Positions 23,439 to 34,100 of a DNA stretch of 64,000 bases are shown here, piece by piece (position 1 is the first letter of the stretch; every line of letters starts with the position of its first letter). This DNA is from Fibrobacter sp. (GTDB lineage Bacteria; Fibrobacterota; Fibrobacteria; Fibrobacterales; Fibrobacteraceae): assembly GCA_024398875.1 (NCBI GenBank), contig JAKSIJ010000004.1, positions 62,001 to 126,000 on the forward strand, in the 5' to 3' direction. Made by a program: the position numbers and the translations under genes. The notes under the pieces are model-generated. The model was not told the origin of the DNA, searched no databases, and saw only the letters and a list, made by a program, of their open reading frames with translations.

Positions 23439-24992
23439 ATGAACGAAAATAGAAAACCTTTCTTTTACGATGTAACACTCCGCGATGGCAACCAGGCTCT
23501 TCCGAAGCCCTGGAATAATGCACAGAAGAAAGATGTGTACCTGCAGCTTTTAAAGCTTGGGGTTCAGGGAGCCGAAGTGGGCTTCCCGGCATCTTCCGAA
23601 ATGGATTTTGAATCCTGCAAGGAACTGGCGCAACTCACTGCCAAGATGGCCTCTGAGGGCGACGAATCTGCATCCAGAATTGTGGTTTCTGGTTTGGCCC
23701 GCTGTGTGGAAAGCGATATCCAGCGCTGCTGGGAGGCAATTCAGTTTGCGCCGCACCCCCGCATTCATACCTTCCTTGCCACGAGTCCGCTTTCTATGGA
23801 GCATGTGCTGCACTTGACTCCTGCGCAGGTGAAGGAAAAGGCCGTGAAGTGCGTTACCTTGGCCAAGTCCCTGGTGGGTGACAAGGGCGATGTGGAATTC
23901 AGTGCGGAACACTTTGGTGACTGCCTGGAGAACATGGATTTCGTTATCGATGTGTTGAAGGCCGTGGTGGAGGCGGGTGCCACTACCATCAATTTGCCGA
24001 ACACGGTGGAACGCTACCGCCCCAAGCTGTATGTGGACCAGATTCAGCAGGTTTACGAGGCATTGCCCAAGGATGTCACTATTTCTGTCCATTGCCACAA
24101 TGATTTGGGCATGGCGACTGCTGCTACGGTGGAGAGCTTCTTTGTGGGCGCTACCCAGCTGGAAGTGGCTTTGAATGGCCTTGGCGAGCGCTGCGGTAAC
24201 ACCAATTTGTATGAGGTGGCTTTGGGCCTCCACAATTCCGGTGTGGATACGGGCTTGCACCTGGACCGCATTTATGAAACGGCTATTCTCATTAGCCAGT
24301 GGAGCGGCGTGCCTATCTATATCCGCGCCCCGTTGATTGGTGCGGAAGCTATTGTGCACCGTAGCGGCATCCATCAGGATGGCGCCAGCAAGACGAAGGA
24401 TATGAAGAAGGGCGCCTATCGCCCCATCGATTACTCCATCATTGGTCGTAACCAGAATGATTCCCTCAGCTTCACGAGCCAGAGTGGCCGCACTGCCGTG
24501 TACGAAATCATCACCAAGTTCGGCTACAAGATGACCCTGCAGGAGGCCGCGGCTTTGCAGCCTGTGTTGAAGGCTTTGAGCGAGAAGGAAGGCGAACTCT
24601 GCGCAGAACGGGTGCTGGATGTTTTCCGCGAACAGATGGTGAATGTGAATGGCCGCTTGGTGTTCAACAATGTGGAAGTGATTCCCGACGAGAACCGCTT
24701 TATATTCCACTTCAAGAAGGACGGACAGTCTATGGAACGCTCCGTCATGGCTGAAGGTCCAATTGAAGCAGGCCTTATGCTCATGCGCGAAATCCAGATG
24801 CCGGTGGACCTGGTGAAGTATCGCCAGCTGGTAGTGCCCGAGAAGGACAAGATGTGGGCGGGCCGCGGCCTCAGCCGCATGCTTTTGAAGGCTCACGATG
24901 TGGAGCTGGAAGGCCGCGGTGTCAGTAGCGATACCTTGAAGGCCAACATGCGCGCCTTGTTCTGCGGCGTGAACCTGCTTTATAAGAAGTAA
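23439..24992 (+). CDS. leuA: 2-isopropylmalate synthase
   Basis: A 517-residue enzyme that condenses acetyl-CoA and 2-ketoisovalerate in the first committed step of leucine synthesis. The TIM-barrel part has DVTLRDGNQAL, the metal motif HCHNDLGMATA and GLGERCGNTNL; the C-terminal region matches the LeuA regulatory domain. AAGGAGAT five bases before ATG 23439 fixes the start; the longer frame runs into the attenuator. The upstream Leu-rich leader independently supports leucine synthase rather than homocitrate or citramalate synthase. No leuBCD genes follow. Confidence 0.92.
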   Translation: MNENRKPFFYDVTLRDGNQALPKPWNNAQKKDVYLQLLKLGVQGAEVGFPASSEMDFESCKELAQLTAKMASEGDESASRIVVSGLARCVESDIQRCWEAIQFAPHPRIHTFLATSPLSMEHVLHLTPAQVKEKAVKCVTLAKSLVGDKGDVEFSAEHFGDCLENMDFVIDVLKAVVEAGATTINLPNTVERYRPKLYVDQIQQVYEALPKDVTISVHCHNDLGMATAATVESFFVGATQLEVALNGLGERCGNTNLYEVALGLHNSGVDTGLHLDRIYETAILISQWSGVPIYIRAPLIGAEAIVHRSGIHQDGASKTKDMKKGAYRPIDYSIIGRNQNDSLSFTSQSGRTAVYEIITKFGYKMTLQEAAALQPVLKALSEKEGELCAERVLDVFREQMVNVNGRLVFNNVEVIPDENRFIFHFKKDGQSMERSVMAEGPIEAGLMLMREIQMPVDLVKYRQLVVPEKDKMWAGRGLSRMLLKAHDVELEGRGVSSDTLKANMRALFCGVNLLYKK

Positions 24993-25015
24993 CATTCCCG
25001 GCATGGGGCTGAAAA

Positions 25016-26266
25016 GTGGTGAAGTTTTCTAAGCGGCTTCCAAAGGATTTGGACCCGAGCCCGTTCTTTGCGGAATTGGAGAAGGCGAAGGCGAAGGCTT
25101 TGGTGATGCCGACCTCGGCAGAAACTGCGTCGGATAAAACCGCGCCCGACTTCATCGACATGACGGTCGGTAGCCCGCTGAAGGTGGGCTTGCCTTTTGA
25201 TCTGGGGCCTGCGGTAGATGCTGCCCGCGGTGAGTTTGGGACGTGGGTCCCGGACGCAGCGGGCAGGATGTCTGCGCGGGAGGCTGTGGCCGAATATTAC
25301 AAAGCCCGCGGTGGATGGTTTTCGCCGGAACAGATTCTCCTGACGGCCAGTACTAGCGAGGCCTACAGCATTCTCTTCAAGACGTTCTGCGACCCTGGGG
25401 ATGTAATCCTCACGCCAATGCCGGGTTATCCGCTTCTCGATACGCTGGCCCAGCTGGAGCATCTGGAATGTTACCCCTATTTCTTGAAGCTTGCTCGTGA
25501 AAAAGAATTCCGCTTTATGCTGGATACGGACAGCCTCCTCAGCGCATCAGAAAAAGCAAAAATTCTTCTTCTGGTTTCTCCTCATAATCCTACAGGCCAT
25601 TGCGTAGGGGAGAGGGAATGGAACGAAGTTGTGCATTTCTGTGAAGAGCGCAATTTGATTCTTGTGGTGGATGAAGTTTTTGGCGATTACGGCTTTAGCG
25701 ACAAGGTGCGTCGTTCCTGGGAATATCTGAAGGCTGGTGCTCGGAGCTTATCTCCAAAAGAAGGCCCCCGTTGCCCAATCTTCTGGCTCAACGGTCTCAG
25801 CAAAACTGTTGGCTCTCCTCAGTTGAAACTTGGCTGGATGGCATTTTATGCTCCGGCGGAACAATTCGAGCCCATTCGCGCCGCACTAGAATTTGTGGCG
25901 GATGCCTACCTGAGCGTTTCTGCTCCTGCTCAGGCCCTTGCTGTTCCAATGCTAGCGAATGCTGCGATGTACGAAGCCTCGATTCGTGAACGTTTGCGGG
26001 TCAACTGGAAGGTTCTGCGCTCTGCTTTCCCTTCCAAATACTGCCCGGAGGTTTTGGGCGGCTGGTACGCGGCAATTCGTTTGGGTGAGGACGATGAAAA
26101 ATTGACTCTTCAGCTTTTGCGTGAAAAACATGTGCTGGTGCAACCGGGATTCTTCTTTGATTTCGAGGAAGATGGCTGGGTTGTTGTGAGCTTGCTTAAT
26201 CCGCCGGAAGTCTTTGCAGAAGGCGTAGCGCGCTTGCAATCTATGTATATTTCTTCAAAGAAGTAA
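25016..26266 (+). CDS. Class I/II PLP-dependent aminotransferase
   Basis: A 416-residue fold-type I aminotransferase. Visible elements are MPGYPLLDTLAQ, SPHNPTGHCVGE, VVDEVFGDY (PLP ring Asp) and the Schiff-base lysine in NGLSKTVGSPQLKLGW. The first in-frame starts are two adjacent GTG codons at 25016 and 25019; no ATG precedes the conserved region, so the exact start is uncertain. It follows leuA by 23 bases, so a role in branched-chain or related amino-acid transamination is plausible, but the sequence does not reveal the substrate. Confidence 0.85.
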   Translation: MVKFSKRLPKDLDPSPFFAELEKAKAKALVMPTSAETASDKTAPDFIDMTVGSPLKVGLPFDLGPAVDAARGEFGTWVPDAAGRMSAREAVAEYYKARGGWFSPEQILLTASTSEAYSILFKTFCDPGDVILTPMPGYPLLDTLAQLEHLECYPYFLKLAREKEFRFMLDTDSLLSASEKAKILLLVSPHNPTGHCVGEREWNEVVHFCEERNLILVVDEVFGDYGFSDKVRRSWEYLKAGARSLSPKEGPRCPIFWLNGLSKTVGSPQLKLGWMAFYAPAEQFEPIRAALEFVADAYLSVSAPAQALAVPMLANAAMYEASIRERLRVNWKVLRSAFPSKYCPEVLGGWYAAIRLGEDDEKLTLQLLREKHVLVQPGFFFDFEEDGWVVVSLLNPPEVFAEGVARLQSMYISSKK

Positions 26267-26285
26267 ACGACGTAAGGATTATTTG

Positions 26286-26528
26286 ATGGCTAGACATGGA
26301 ACTCCTACTCCGGGCCAGGCAATTTTAGAAAGCCTGGAATGGCTCAAAATGGATAAGCCGGAGTTTGCTCGTCGCTTGGGTATGGGCGTTGATTTTTTGG
26401 ATAAGCTCATTGCTGGCGAAGAATCCATTACTCCTGAAATTGCCACATCTTTAGAGTCGGTGACCGGGAGCCCTGCGGCTTTCTGGCGCATGTTGCAAAG
26501 TAAGGTCAATCGTTCTTCAAATCCGTAG
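26286..26528 (+). CDS. HigA-like small HTH protein, no toxin adjacent
   Basis: An 80-residue XRE-type helix-turn-helix protein with the HigA order: TPGQAILESLEWLKM, FARRLGMGVDFLDKLIAGE, SITPEIATSLESVTGSPAAFW. AAGGA eight bases upstream of ATG 26286 is preferred to the TTG at 26283. HigA antitoxins normally pair with a RelE-like HigB toxin; here the neighbours are an aminotransferase and pmbA, so it is either an orphan antitoxin or a housekeeping regulator. Confidence 0.78.
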   Translation: MARHGTPTPGQAILESLEWLKMDKPEFARRLGMGVDFLDKLIAGEESITPEIATSLESVTGSPAAFWRMLQSKVNRSSNP

Positions 26529-26536
26529 TTTTGATT

Positions 26537-27865
26537 ATGAATATTTCTGAAGCAGTATCTTTTATTTGTGAAAAGGCCAGGGGGGAGGCGGAGCAGTTCG
26601 ATATCATTGCCTCCAATTCCCATTCCGAGGGCTTGTCTGTTTTTCAGGGCCAGGTGCAGAATACGGAAATTTCCGATTCCGTAGGCCTTGGGCTTCGCGT
26701 GATTCGGGATGGTCACCCGGGCTATGCCCATACGGAACGGCTTTCCAATGATGCTTTGGAACAGACATTGAAGGATGCGCTTTGCCATACCCAGTGGACA
26801 GAGAAGGTGGAAATTGAACTCCCTGCTGATCAGGGTTTCAAGGATGATGGATTTAACTACAATCCTGGTCTGGAAAGCTTGAATCTCGCCACCATGAAGG
26901 ATGCTTGCATCGAACTGGAAAAAATGACGTTTGCAAAGTCTAAGGAGATTGAAAACATTCCATATTTGGGCGCAGACATGTCGTCTGGCAACTCCGTCAT
27001 TGCAAATCATCGCGGCGTATTCTATGAGACTAAGTCCAATTCTGCTTCCATCGGTGTTGGGGCCGTAGCCTCCCGCGATGGCGTCAAGAAGTTGGGAAAT
27101 TTCTCCAAGTCTGGCCGAGACTGGAATGAATTTAATTTGGATGAAATTGCTTCCAAGGCCGCTGGCTATGCTACAGAACTCTTTGGCGCCAAGAAGATTG
27201 AGGGCGGCAAGATTCCGGTGGTTTTCTCGGAACGGATTTCTGCCCGCGTTATCGGGATGTACGTGCAGCCCTTCATCGCAGAAGCCATGCAGAAGGGTCT
27301 TTCCCGCTTGGCAGGGAAAGAGGGCGAGGTTATCGCCGCAAAGGAATTTTCCCTCTGGAGCGACCCTCAGGGCGAAATTTTCCAGCATCGCTACATGTAT
27401 GATTCTGAGGGTTGCCCGACTCATCGGGTGAAGGTGGTGGATGAAGGCGTCTTCACCTCGGCGCTCTACAATCTGGAGACTGCAGCAAAGGCGGGTCGCC
27501 AAACTACGGGCAACGGCGCTCGGGATTTTGGTACCAAGATGGCCACGGATTTCTATAACCTCTGCGTTCCCGCGGGCACCATGACCACAAACGAGCTGCT
27601 GAAGCTTTTCCCCAGGTGCCTATTTGTGGTGCGCTTGGAGGGTAATTCCGGCTGTAACGCCACCAGCGGCGAACTCTCCATCGGGGCCCACGGTTTTTGG
27701 TGTGAGAATGGCGTTATCGCTCACCCGGTAGATAGCGTCACCTTGAGCGGAAACTTCTTTGACATTCTGCGCGACATCGTTGCTGTCGGTTCTGAATATC
27801 GGGACCCCTTCGCCAGCTATAAAGTGCCGGCATTGGCGGTTTCTTCGCTCTCGGTCAGCGCTTAA
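26537..27865 (+). CDS. pmbA: TldD/PmbA-family metalloprotease subunit
   Basis: A 442-residue PmbA/TldE-like protein. The family forms TldD-TldE heterodimers that cleave small peptides, for example antitoxins or modified peptides. The N-terminal part has SEGLSVFQGQVQNTEISDSVGLGLRVI and GYAHTERLS; the C-terminal part has GNSGCNATSGELSIGAHGFW and the final DPFASYKVPALAVSSLSVS. It lacks the zinc HEXXXH of TldD, as expected for PmbA. No tldD is in this window. ATG 26537 follows the HTH stop by eight bases. Confidence 0.9.
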   Translation: MNISEAVSFICEKARGEAEQFDIIASNSHSEGLSVFQGQVQNTEISDSVGLGLRVIRDGHPGYAHTERLSNDALEQTLKDALCHTQWTEKVEIELPADQGFKDDGFNYNPGLESLNLATMKDACIELEKMTFAKSKEIENIPYLGADMSSGNSVIANHRGVFYETKSNSASIGVGAVASRDGVKKLGNFSKSGRDWNEFNLDEIASKAAGYATELFGAKKIEGGKIPVVFSERISARVIGMYVQPFIAEAMQKGLSRLAGKEGEVIAAKEFSLWSDPQGEIFQHRYMYDSEGCPTHRVKVVDEGVFTSALYNLETAAKAGRQTTGNGARDFGTKMATDFYNLCVPAGTMTTNELLKLFPRCLFVVRLEGNSGCNATSGELSIGAHGFWCENGVIAHPVDSVTLSGNFFDILRDIVAVGSEYRDPFASYKVPALAVSSLSVSA

Positions 27866-27986
27866 CTAGCCGTTTTTTACGGATGTAAACGTTTTTCGAA
27901 CTCGCGTGCCTCTTTTTGTGGCGAGAAAAGTTTATTTTAACTCCCGTAGTGAATTTTATTTCGCGCAGTAGCGCAAAGGATGAAAT

Positions 27987-28721
27987 ATGATTGATGTGAA
28001 GGGTAAATGGTGCCTCGTTACCGGCGGATGCCGTGGTGTCGGTCGCTTGACTGCAATTGAAATGGCTAAACTGGGTGCAAACATCATCTTGCAGGGCCGC
28101 GACAAGAGCCATGCCGAAAAGGTGATGGCAGAAATCAAGCCTTTTGGGGTGGAAGTTCGCGCTGTGGGCTGCAATCTGGAAAACGAAGCTGAAATCGATG
28201 CCGCTCTTGCAGAGATTGATTCCTGGGGCGTGCAGGTGGACCTGGTGTTCAACAATGCGGGCCTCATGAGCCACTACTTCACGGATTACACCTCCAACAC
28301 CATGGAAGACTTCCATCAGGCCATGGCGGTGAACTTCTTTGCCCCCATCAAGATTGTGTACCACTTCTTGCCGGGCATGATCAAGCGCGGTTTTGGCCGT
28401 ATGCAGCTTACCACCAGCGGCATCGCCAACGAGCCGGAACTTTCCGCTTATGCCGCTGCAAAGGCAGCCCTCACCAAGTTCGTGAAGGACTTCGCTTGCA
28501 AACTGAATGGCACCGACGTGATGATGAACGTCATGGATCCGGGTTGGCTCCGCACGGATTTGGGTGGCCCCAATGCTCCTAACGCTCCTGAATCTGTGAT
28601 TCCGGGCTCCATGGTCAGCGTGCTTTTGGACGACAAGAAGAGCGGTCGCTGGTTCAGCGCCCAGGAATTTACGGGCATGTCCATTGCCGACGCCGTGGAA
28701 AAGGGCAAGACCATCGAATAA
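27987..28721 (+). CDS. Short-chain dehydrogenase/reductase
   Basis: A 244-residue classical SDR. It has the cofactor motif TGGCRGVGRLTAIEM, the NAG element in VFNNAGLM, the serine in TTSGIAN and the catalytic Tyr-xxx-Lys in YAAAKAAL. The Arg in ILQGRDKSH after the second strand suggests NADP. AAAGGATG precedes the start. The substrate cannot be read, and the neighbours (pmbA, dCMP deaminase) do not help. It has its own terminator. Confidence 0.85.
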   Translation: MIDVKGKWCLVTGGCRGVGRLTAIEMAKLGANIILQGRDKSHAEKVMAEIKPFGVEVRAVGCNLENEAEIDAALAEIDSWGVQVDLVFNNAGLMSHYFTDYTSNTMEDFHQAMAVNFFAPIKIVYHFLPGMIKRGFGRMQLTTSGIANEPELSAYAAAKAALTKFVKDFACKLNGTDVMMNVMDPGWLRTDLGGPNAPNAPESVIPGSMVSVLLDDKKSGRWFSAQEFTGMSIADAVEKGKTIE

Positions 28722-28742
28722 ATCCAGTTTTTCTGAATATGG

Positions 28743-28768
28743 AGGCGGGCTTCGGCCTGCCTTTTTTT
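28743..28768 (+). terminator. Rho-independent terminator after the SDR gene
   Basis: AGGCGGGC and GCCTGCCT pair around TTCG with one G-T, followed by TTTTTT. The T-run merges into the TATATT box of the next gene. Confidence 0.85.
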
Positions 28769-28780
28769 ATATTCCAACCC

Positions 28781-29344
28781 ATGAACAAGAATGAATCCCG
28801 CACCAAGCTTCGCGATGAAGTCTATACCCAGATGATGTGTGCCCAGGCACGCCTCAGTAAAGACCAGAATACCCAGATGGGGGCTGTCCTCGTCAGTGCC
28901 GATGGCCGAGTACTCAGCACAGGCTATAATGGCGCTCCGGCCGGTTTTGATGACGAAACTGTGCCTTACACCCGTGAAAAGCAGCTACTGGCCTACGACT
29001 TGCAGGATGCCGATACGGGCGAGGTGCTGAGCCATCATGAATTTGAGGCGAACAAGTACCCCTTCATGGTTCATGCAGAAATCAACGCGCTCCATTACGC
29101 TCGCGGCAAGGTGCCTCCGGGATGCAAACTTTATGTGATTGGTTTCCCTTGCGAGCGCTGTGCTCTGGATGTGAGTTTGGCCGGTGTTTCCGAGGTCTTT
29201 GTGACCAAGGACGATTACGACCCCAAGTCCACCTTGAACAACAGCCGTGACACGGCCTACTACATGTTTGCCCAGGCTGGCATCGTGGTAACCCTGTGTG
29301 GTAAGCGTCTCCGCCCTGTGGTGGTGAAGCCGAACAAGGCCTGA
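28781..29344 (+). CDS. dCMP deaminase-like nucleotide deaminase
   Basis: A 187-residue zinc deaminase of the dCMP/ComEB group. The active-site motifs are HAEINALHYA and PCERCA; N-terminal DVLVS-like AVLVSADGRVLSTGYNG and TSR-like positions also fit. It would supply dUMP for thymidylate synthase, whose gene lies 5 kb downstream. ATG 28781 has no Shine-Dalgarno sequence; a TATATT box ends only seven bases upstream, so the mRNA may be leaderless. Confidence 0.85.
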   Translation: MNKNESRTKLRDEVYTQMMCAQARLSKDQNTQMGAVLVSADGRVLSTGYNGAPAGFDDETVPYTREKQLLAYDLQDADTGEVLSHHEFEANKYPFMVHAEINALHYARGKVPPGCKLYVIGFPCERCALDVSLAGVSEVFVTKDDYDPKSTLNNSRDTAYYMFAQAGIVVTLCGKRLRPVVVKPNKA

Positions 29345-29494
29345 CAGCCTTATTTTGCGTGAAAATAGCGGAATTTCCGCTTGCGGAATCTCACATTTTG
29401 CGGTAAATCACATCTTGGCGTTTTCCCCTATATAAGGGCGAAAAAATTTCATATTTTTTATGTATTAAAATGCCCTTGGGGTCTTTGAGGTTTT

Positions 29495-31126
29495 ATGAGT
29501 TTCAAAATTTCAATGTTTCGCTTGCTTCCGGTAATGCTTCTTGTTCCGGCACTTGCCTTCTCTGCTTCCGCAGTGGGTAAGGTTCGTTCCGTCCTCGGTG
29601 AGGTGGATCGCCAAAAAGCTAAGCAGAAGGATTGGACTCCGCTTCGCGTTTCTTCTCCCATCTATCAGACCGACCGCGTTCGTACGGGTCAGGAATCCGA
29701 GGTGGTGTTCGGCCTCCCTGATGGCAGTATCATCACCATTGCCGAATTTGCCGAAGTGGAAATGTCCCAGCTTCTGGAATCCGACGGCAAGGGTGCATTC
29801 AAGACCCGCTTGGATATCAAGAAGGGCCATGTGAATTTTGCTGTACACAAACTGAAAGAGAAAAAATCTTCCTTCACCTTCAAGACTGCAACCGCAACCG
29901 CTGCTATTCGCGGTACCAACGGCTTTATTGGTGGCGGAGACACCTTCTTTGCTAGTTTGGCCACGGGTAAGTTGGAAATCTCCCTCAACATGGCTCCTAA
30001 GGGAAAGAAGGGCAAAAAGTCCAAGGCTCAGTCTGTGAACATCGTGGCTGGCGAAACCGTGATTGGCGCTGACACTTTGGTCACCATGAAGCTCGCATCT
30101 TCCGGCGACACCAAGTTCGCTAAGAAGGTGGAGAAAATTATTGCTTCCGGCGAAAAGGATGTCAAGGTCCTCGTCAAGAAGATTGAAGAGGCCGATGCTG
30201 CCCATCAGGAAGAGTTGAAGAATGCTACGAAGGAAGAACCTACTGATGGCTTTACCCTCAATACCGCATCTCCTGTTACTGTTTGCGATGATGGCCTCAC
30301 CATTGAAGGCTCCTACTTTACCAAGGACACCAGTGCTTCCTTGATTTTGAAGGTTGGCTCCTTCACTTCTGAAAACTTGATTATGGTTGCCGATGGAAAG
30401 CCCCATAATTTCTCTCAGAAGATTGCTCTTAGCGATGCCAACAACTTGTGGAATGAAACTTCTGCCACAATCTCTTTTGTGGCGGGAAGCATTGTAGATG
30501 TGAAGAATGTTGATTTGACGGTGGATAAGGCTTGCCCTGGCGTGAACCAGAAGGCCCCGTCCCTCAAGTTCCTTTCTTATGACTCCATCGCCTGCAAAAT
30601 GTTCGTCTCTGTAGGGGAGATGCTGGGCGATGCGGGTATCTTGACCATTTCCAACGATGGCGCTCCTGTTATGGAGGAGGCTCTCACTCGTAACGAACAG
30701 AAACGAGTCTCTCTGTCTTCAGGCATTCACAAGTACGAGTTTTCCATGAAGGATCAGGCTGGGAACGAAGCCAAGATGGAAAAGGATTTGGGTTGCTATC
30801 CTGTGAAGCACTTTAACATAGATGTCTATGGAAATGCCAAAGAAGTCCTGAAAGTTCCGCCTCCGCCAAAGGGAATGCAGGACCGTATTACCAAAACACT
30901 CCAGTTTAAGATTCGTAGCCCTGAAAATGACCCCCTATATCTGTATAAGGTGACTGTAAAGCATAATGGAAAAGTTATATTACAGGAGTCCTTGGCCCAG
31001 ATCCAGTCTCTAGACTACCAGATACCCTTAGATCTGATGCGGAACGCTCAAAATCGCTTTGATATTGAAGTCGTTCACAAGAGTGGCTTTACGGCCAAGG
31101 CGCAGAAGATCTTTGAGGTTCGTTGA
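29495..31126 (+). CDS. Exported FecR-domain protein
   Basis: A 543-residue protein with a signal peptide (LLPVMLLVPALAFSASA) and a FecR domain at about 30-200: VRSVLGEVDRQ, PIYQTDRVRTGQESEVVFGL, GHVNFAV and ATATAAIRGTNGFIG, which contains the signature R-G-T/N. A Lys/Glu-rich helix (about 205-245) and an Ig-like C-terminal half follow. Here FecR is exported, not an anti-sigma factor with an N-terminal cytoplasmic part, so it more likely senses or binds cell-surface material. It overlaps the next gene by one base, so the two form a pair. Confidence 0.82.
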   Translation: MSFKISMFRLLPVMLLVPALAFSASAVGKVRSVLGEVDRQKAKQKDWTPLRVSSPIYQTDRVRTGQESEVVFGLPDGSIITIAEFAEVEMSQLLESDGKGAFKTRLDIKKGHVNFAVHKLKEKKSSFTFKTATATAAIRGTNGFIGGGDTFFASLATGKLEISLNMAPKGKKGKKSKAQSVNIVAGETVIGADTLVTMKLASSGDTKFAKKVEKIIASGEKDVKVLVKKIEEADAAHQEELKNATKEEPTDGFTLNTASPVTVCDDGLTIEGSYFTKDTSASLILKVGSFTSENLIMVADGKPHNFSQKIALSDANNLWNETSATISFVAGSIVDVKNVDLTVDKACPGVNQKAPSLKFLSYDSIACKMFVSVGEMLGDAGILTISNDGAPVMEEALTRNEQKRVSLSSGIHKYEFSMKDQAGNEAKMEKDLGCYPVKHFNIDVYGNAKEVLKVPPPPKGMQDRITKTLQFKIRSPENDPLYLYKVTVKHNGKVILQESLAQIQSLDYQIPLDLMRNAQNRFDIEVVHKSGFTAKAQKIFEVR

Positions 31127-34100
31127 TGGGATTTGGTGTACGGCTTCTAGCGTGTATTTTAATGGCTGCCCCGCTTGTTATGGCGGAGGCAGCTCCTTCT
31201 ATTTTAAAGGGTGAAGTCTCTGGCTTTTTGAAAGCCGCCAATTCCCCCTATACCGTTCAAGAAACAATTGTGGTTCCCGAAGGTAAGGCTCTTGTTGTGG
31301 AAGCGGGAACGGTTGTGGATTTTGCTCCGGGTACAGGCTTGGATGTGCAGGGCGGTTCTGTCGCCTTTGTGGGTGAGAGTGGACAGCCTGTGGTGCTCAA
31401 GTCTCAAAATCCCGATGCTTATTGGAATGGCATTTCGGTAACCGGTCAGCGCTCTGCGAAATTCCAGAACGTGTATATCTCTAATGCCGAAATTGGCCTT
31501 GCGGTGGAGAACGGCATTGCTGAACTGAGGGATGTGAATTTTGAAAACATCAGAAGCATCGGTTTGTATGCCAAGGCTGCTTCCGTAGATGTCCATTGGG
31601 GTTCGTTTAAGAATGGAAAGGGTGTTGCTCTTTGGGCGTCTAATAAATCGTTTGTAAACGTTGATGCGACGGCATTCTACCAGAATAAGGTGGCTGTGGT
31701 TGCGGGGGAGAATTCGAACCTTAACCTCCAGTTGTCCAATTTGGCGCATAACGATTGTGCAATTCTCGATATGGAAAACAACAATTTCCATCAATTGCGT
31801 TCCAAGGTGGAGCAGAACCAGGTTGGCTTGGTGTCTTCGGACATGCCTTCGGATGAGTTCAAGGCTATTGTTCATGGTAATGCCACCGATTTTTCGCAGA
31901 CGGTGCAGGCAACGGTTTCAACATTGCCCGATGAACCCTCCAACGCTTATTCGGAACGCTTTAGACCTGTAACCCAGTTGGTGGGCGCCGGTGCTGTAGA
32001 TTCTTCCTGGTCCATTAGTGGAAACTTGGAGGTCTCCGGCGGTTATCATCATGTGATGACTCGCCATAACCATTCCGGCGAAGATTACGTTATGGGGTCT
32101 GATACGGTAGAGAATGGCAAGCGCTATAAGAACTACTTCCAGACTCCCGGGTTCTTCACCAACTGGAATGCCTATCTCTCCATGGAATCTCCCAGCGGTC
32201 AGTTGCTGGAATTCTCTGCAGACATCTCTGCAGACAAGTGGAACAAGTTCAATCCTGAAAACGTCCTAGCGGTGTATAGCGATAATATGCAGCGCGCTGC
32301 TGTGGGTGACATTTACCTCTCGGCAGGTGAAGCCTACTTGGCTGGCGTAAACATCTTGGGTGGTTCCTACGATTTGAACCTTTTCAACAATCGCGCCGGT
32401 GAGCCGCTGTTTGTGCTTTCTGCATTTGGTGGTGAATCTCAGAAGCCCAAAGTCGTGGGCGAGCGGGACGAGGACATTTATAACGATTACATTGAAGATG
32501 GTGAAGGTGTTCCTCAGGAATTATTGGTGGGTGGCAAGGTTCGCTGGAACATGCACCGCCGTTTCAATGGAACATTGGGCTTTATTGGAAGCAATGACTA
32601 TCTGGAAGATCCTCTTCTCCGTGATGGGATGCATGATAACGTGAATACGGCTTCGCCGGTTGTTTCTTCAAAGACGTTCTTTGCAGATGGAAACTGGCTC
32701 TTCTTCCCAGGTGATATTGAATTGAATGGCCAGGTGGCTATCGGTGCAGCAGACACTTCTAATGCGGAACTGCAACGTGCCATCAATGAAGTGTTTGTGG
32801 ATGCTGGCCTTGATGCTAGCAACTTTGCAAAGCTTCGCCGTTTAATGGCTAACCCAAGCTTGGTAAACCGTATGGACGAAGCTGAATTAGAAGAGTTCTT
32901 TGGTGACAATTCCATGAAGACAGTTTCTGAAATGCGGCAGGAATTGATTGCCCTTTTGAATACGGCAAAACAAGTGCAGCAAAAATACAAGAGCGCAGAA
33001 AAGTCCCCCAGCGAAGTGAAGAACTGGGATGGTCAGAATTATTCTGTCGCAGCATCTCTCCGTTGGGCTATTGGAAACACCTTGATTAACGGCCACCTTG
33101 CCTTTGTAGGGGCGGATTTTTACAGTGCCGGTTCTCCCGACTTGCGTCAGAACTCCAGAGAGTTTGGCGGAAGTGTTGATCAAAAGATATTTGACTTCTG
33201 GAAGTTGAATGTGGGTTACGAGTTGGTTGTGGAAAACGCTTCTCAAGGTAACAAGTACAACATCTTTGGCCTTTCTGAAGGCACTGAATGGGGCTTCTCC
33301 TTTGGTGCAGAAGACGATTGGCTTGAAGAACATGAGCAGGATGACAACCGGACCCTTTACGACCATACGGCATCCTTGGGCAACGTTTTTGACGTCGGCA
33401 AACTGCTTCAGATTTCTGTCAATTACTCCATGAATCTTCGTAGTCGCTGGACAAATCAGCGCCTCTATGCGGATTATTCGGCGGCTTCTGGAATTTATAA
33501 TGATTCTTGGTTTAAACCTCGCAATGGTAAGGGAACGGTCAAATTGCTGGACGGCTCTGATACTTTGGAATTAGATTCTCTTCGCTGGTCCGATTACTAC
33601 GGGCTTGCATCAGAACCGTTCCTGGCAACCCAGTTCAATGAACGCATTGCAAAGCATACCTGGAATTTGGAACTCAAGTTCAACCTTCCGAAGAATGTGT
33701 TGAAGGTAGGCGGTGTCTGGACCTTCCGTCAGGATCTCTCTTACTTTAAGCAGGATGGCTTGATGGATGATTTGGATTTCTCGGATGAAACTTATGGAAT
33801 CCTCGGCTATTACTTCCATGGTGCAGACTACTTCGAACAGCGCTATCCCGTTTCTCTGGTGACTACGCTGGATGGTTTCCGGAACATGATTTCTGTAACG
33901 CCGCGGTACAAACTTTACAATCGGGACGATATGGAAGATTTTGAATGGAAGCTCATAGACAACATGACCATCAGCTTGTCTAAGGATTTCATCGACCTCT
34001 CTCTGGCAGGCGCGGTCCGTCAGGAATTCATGGGTCGCGATGAGGGTGCAGAGCGTATTAATGAAAGCGAATCCGATTACGAGGGCAGCCTTTCCCTCAA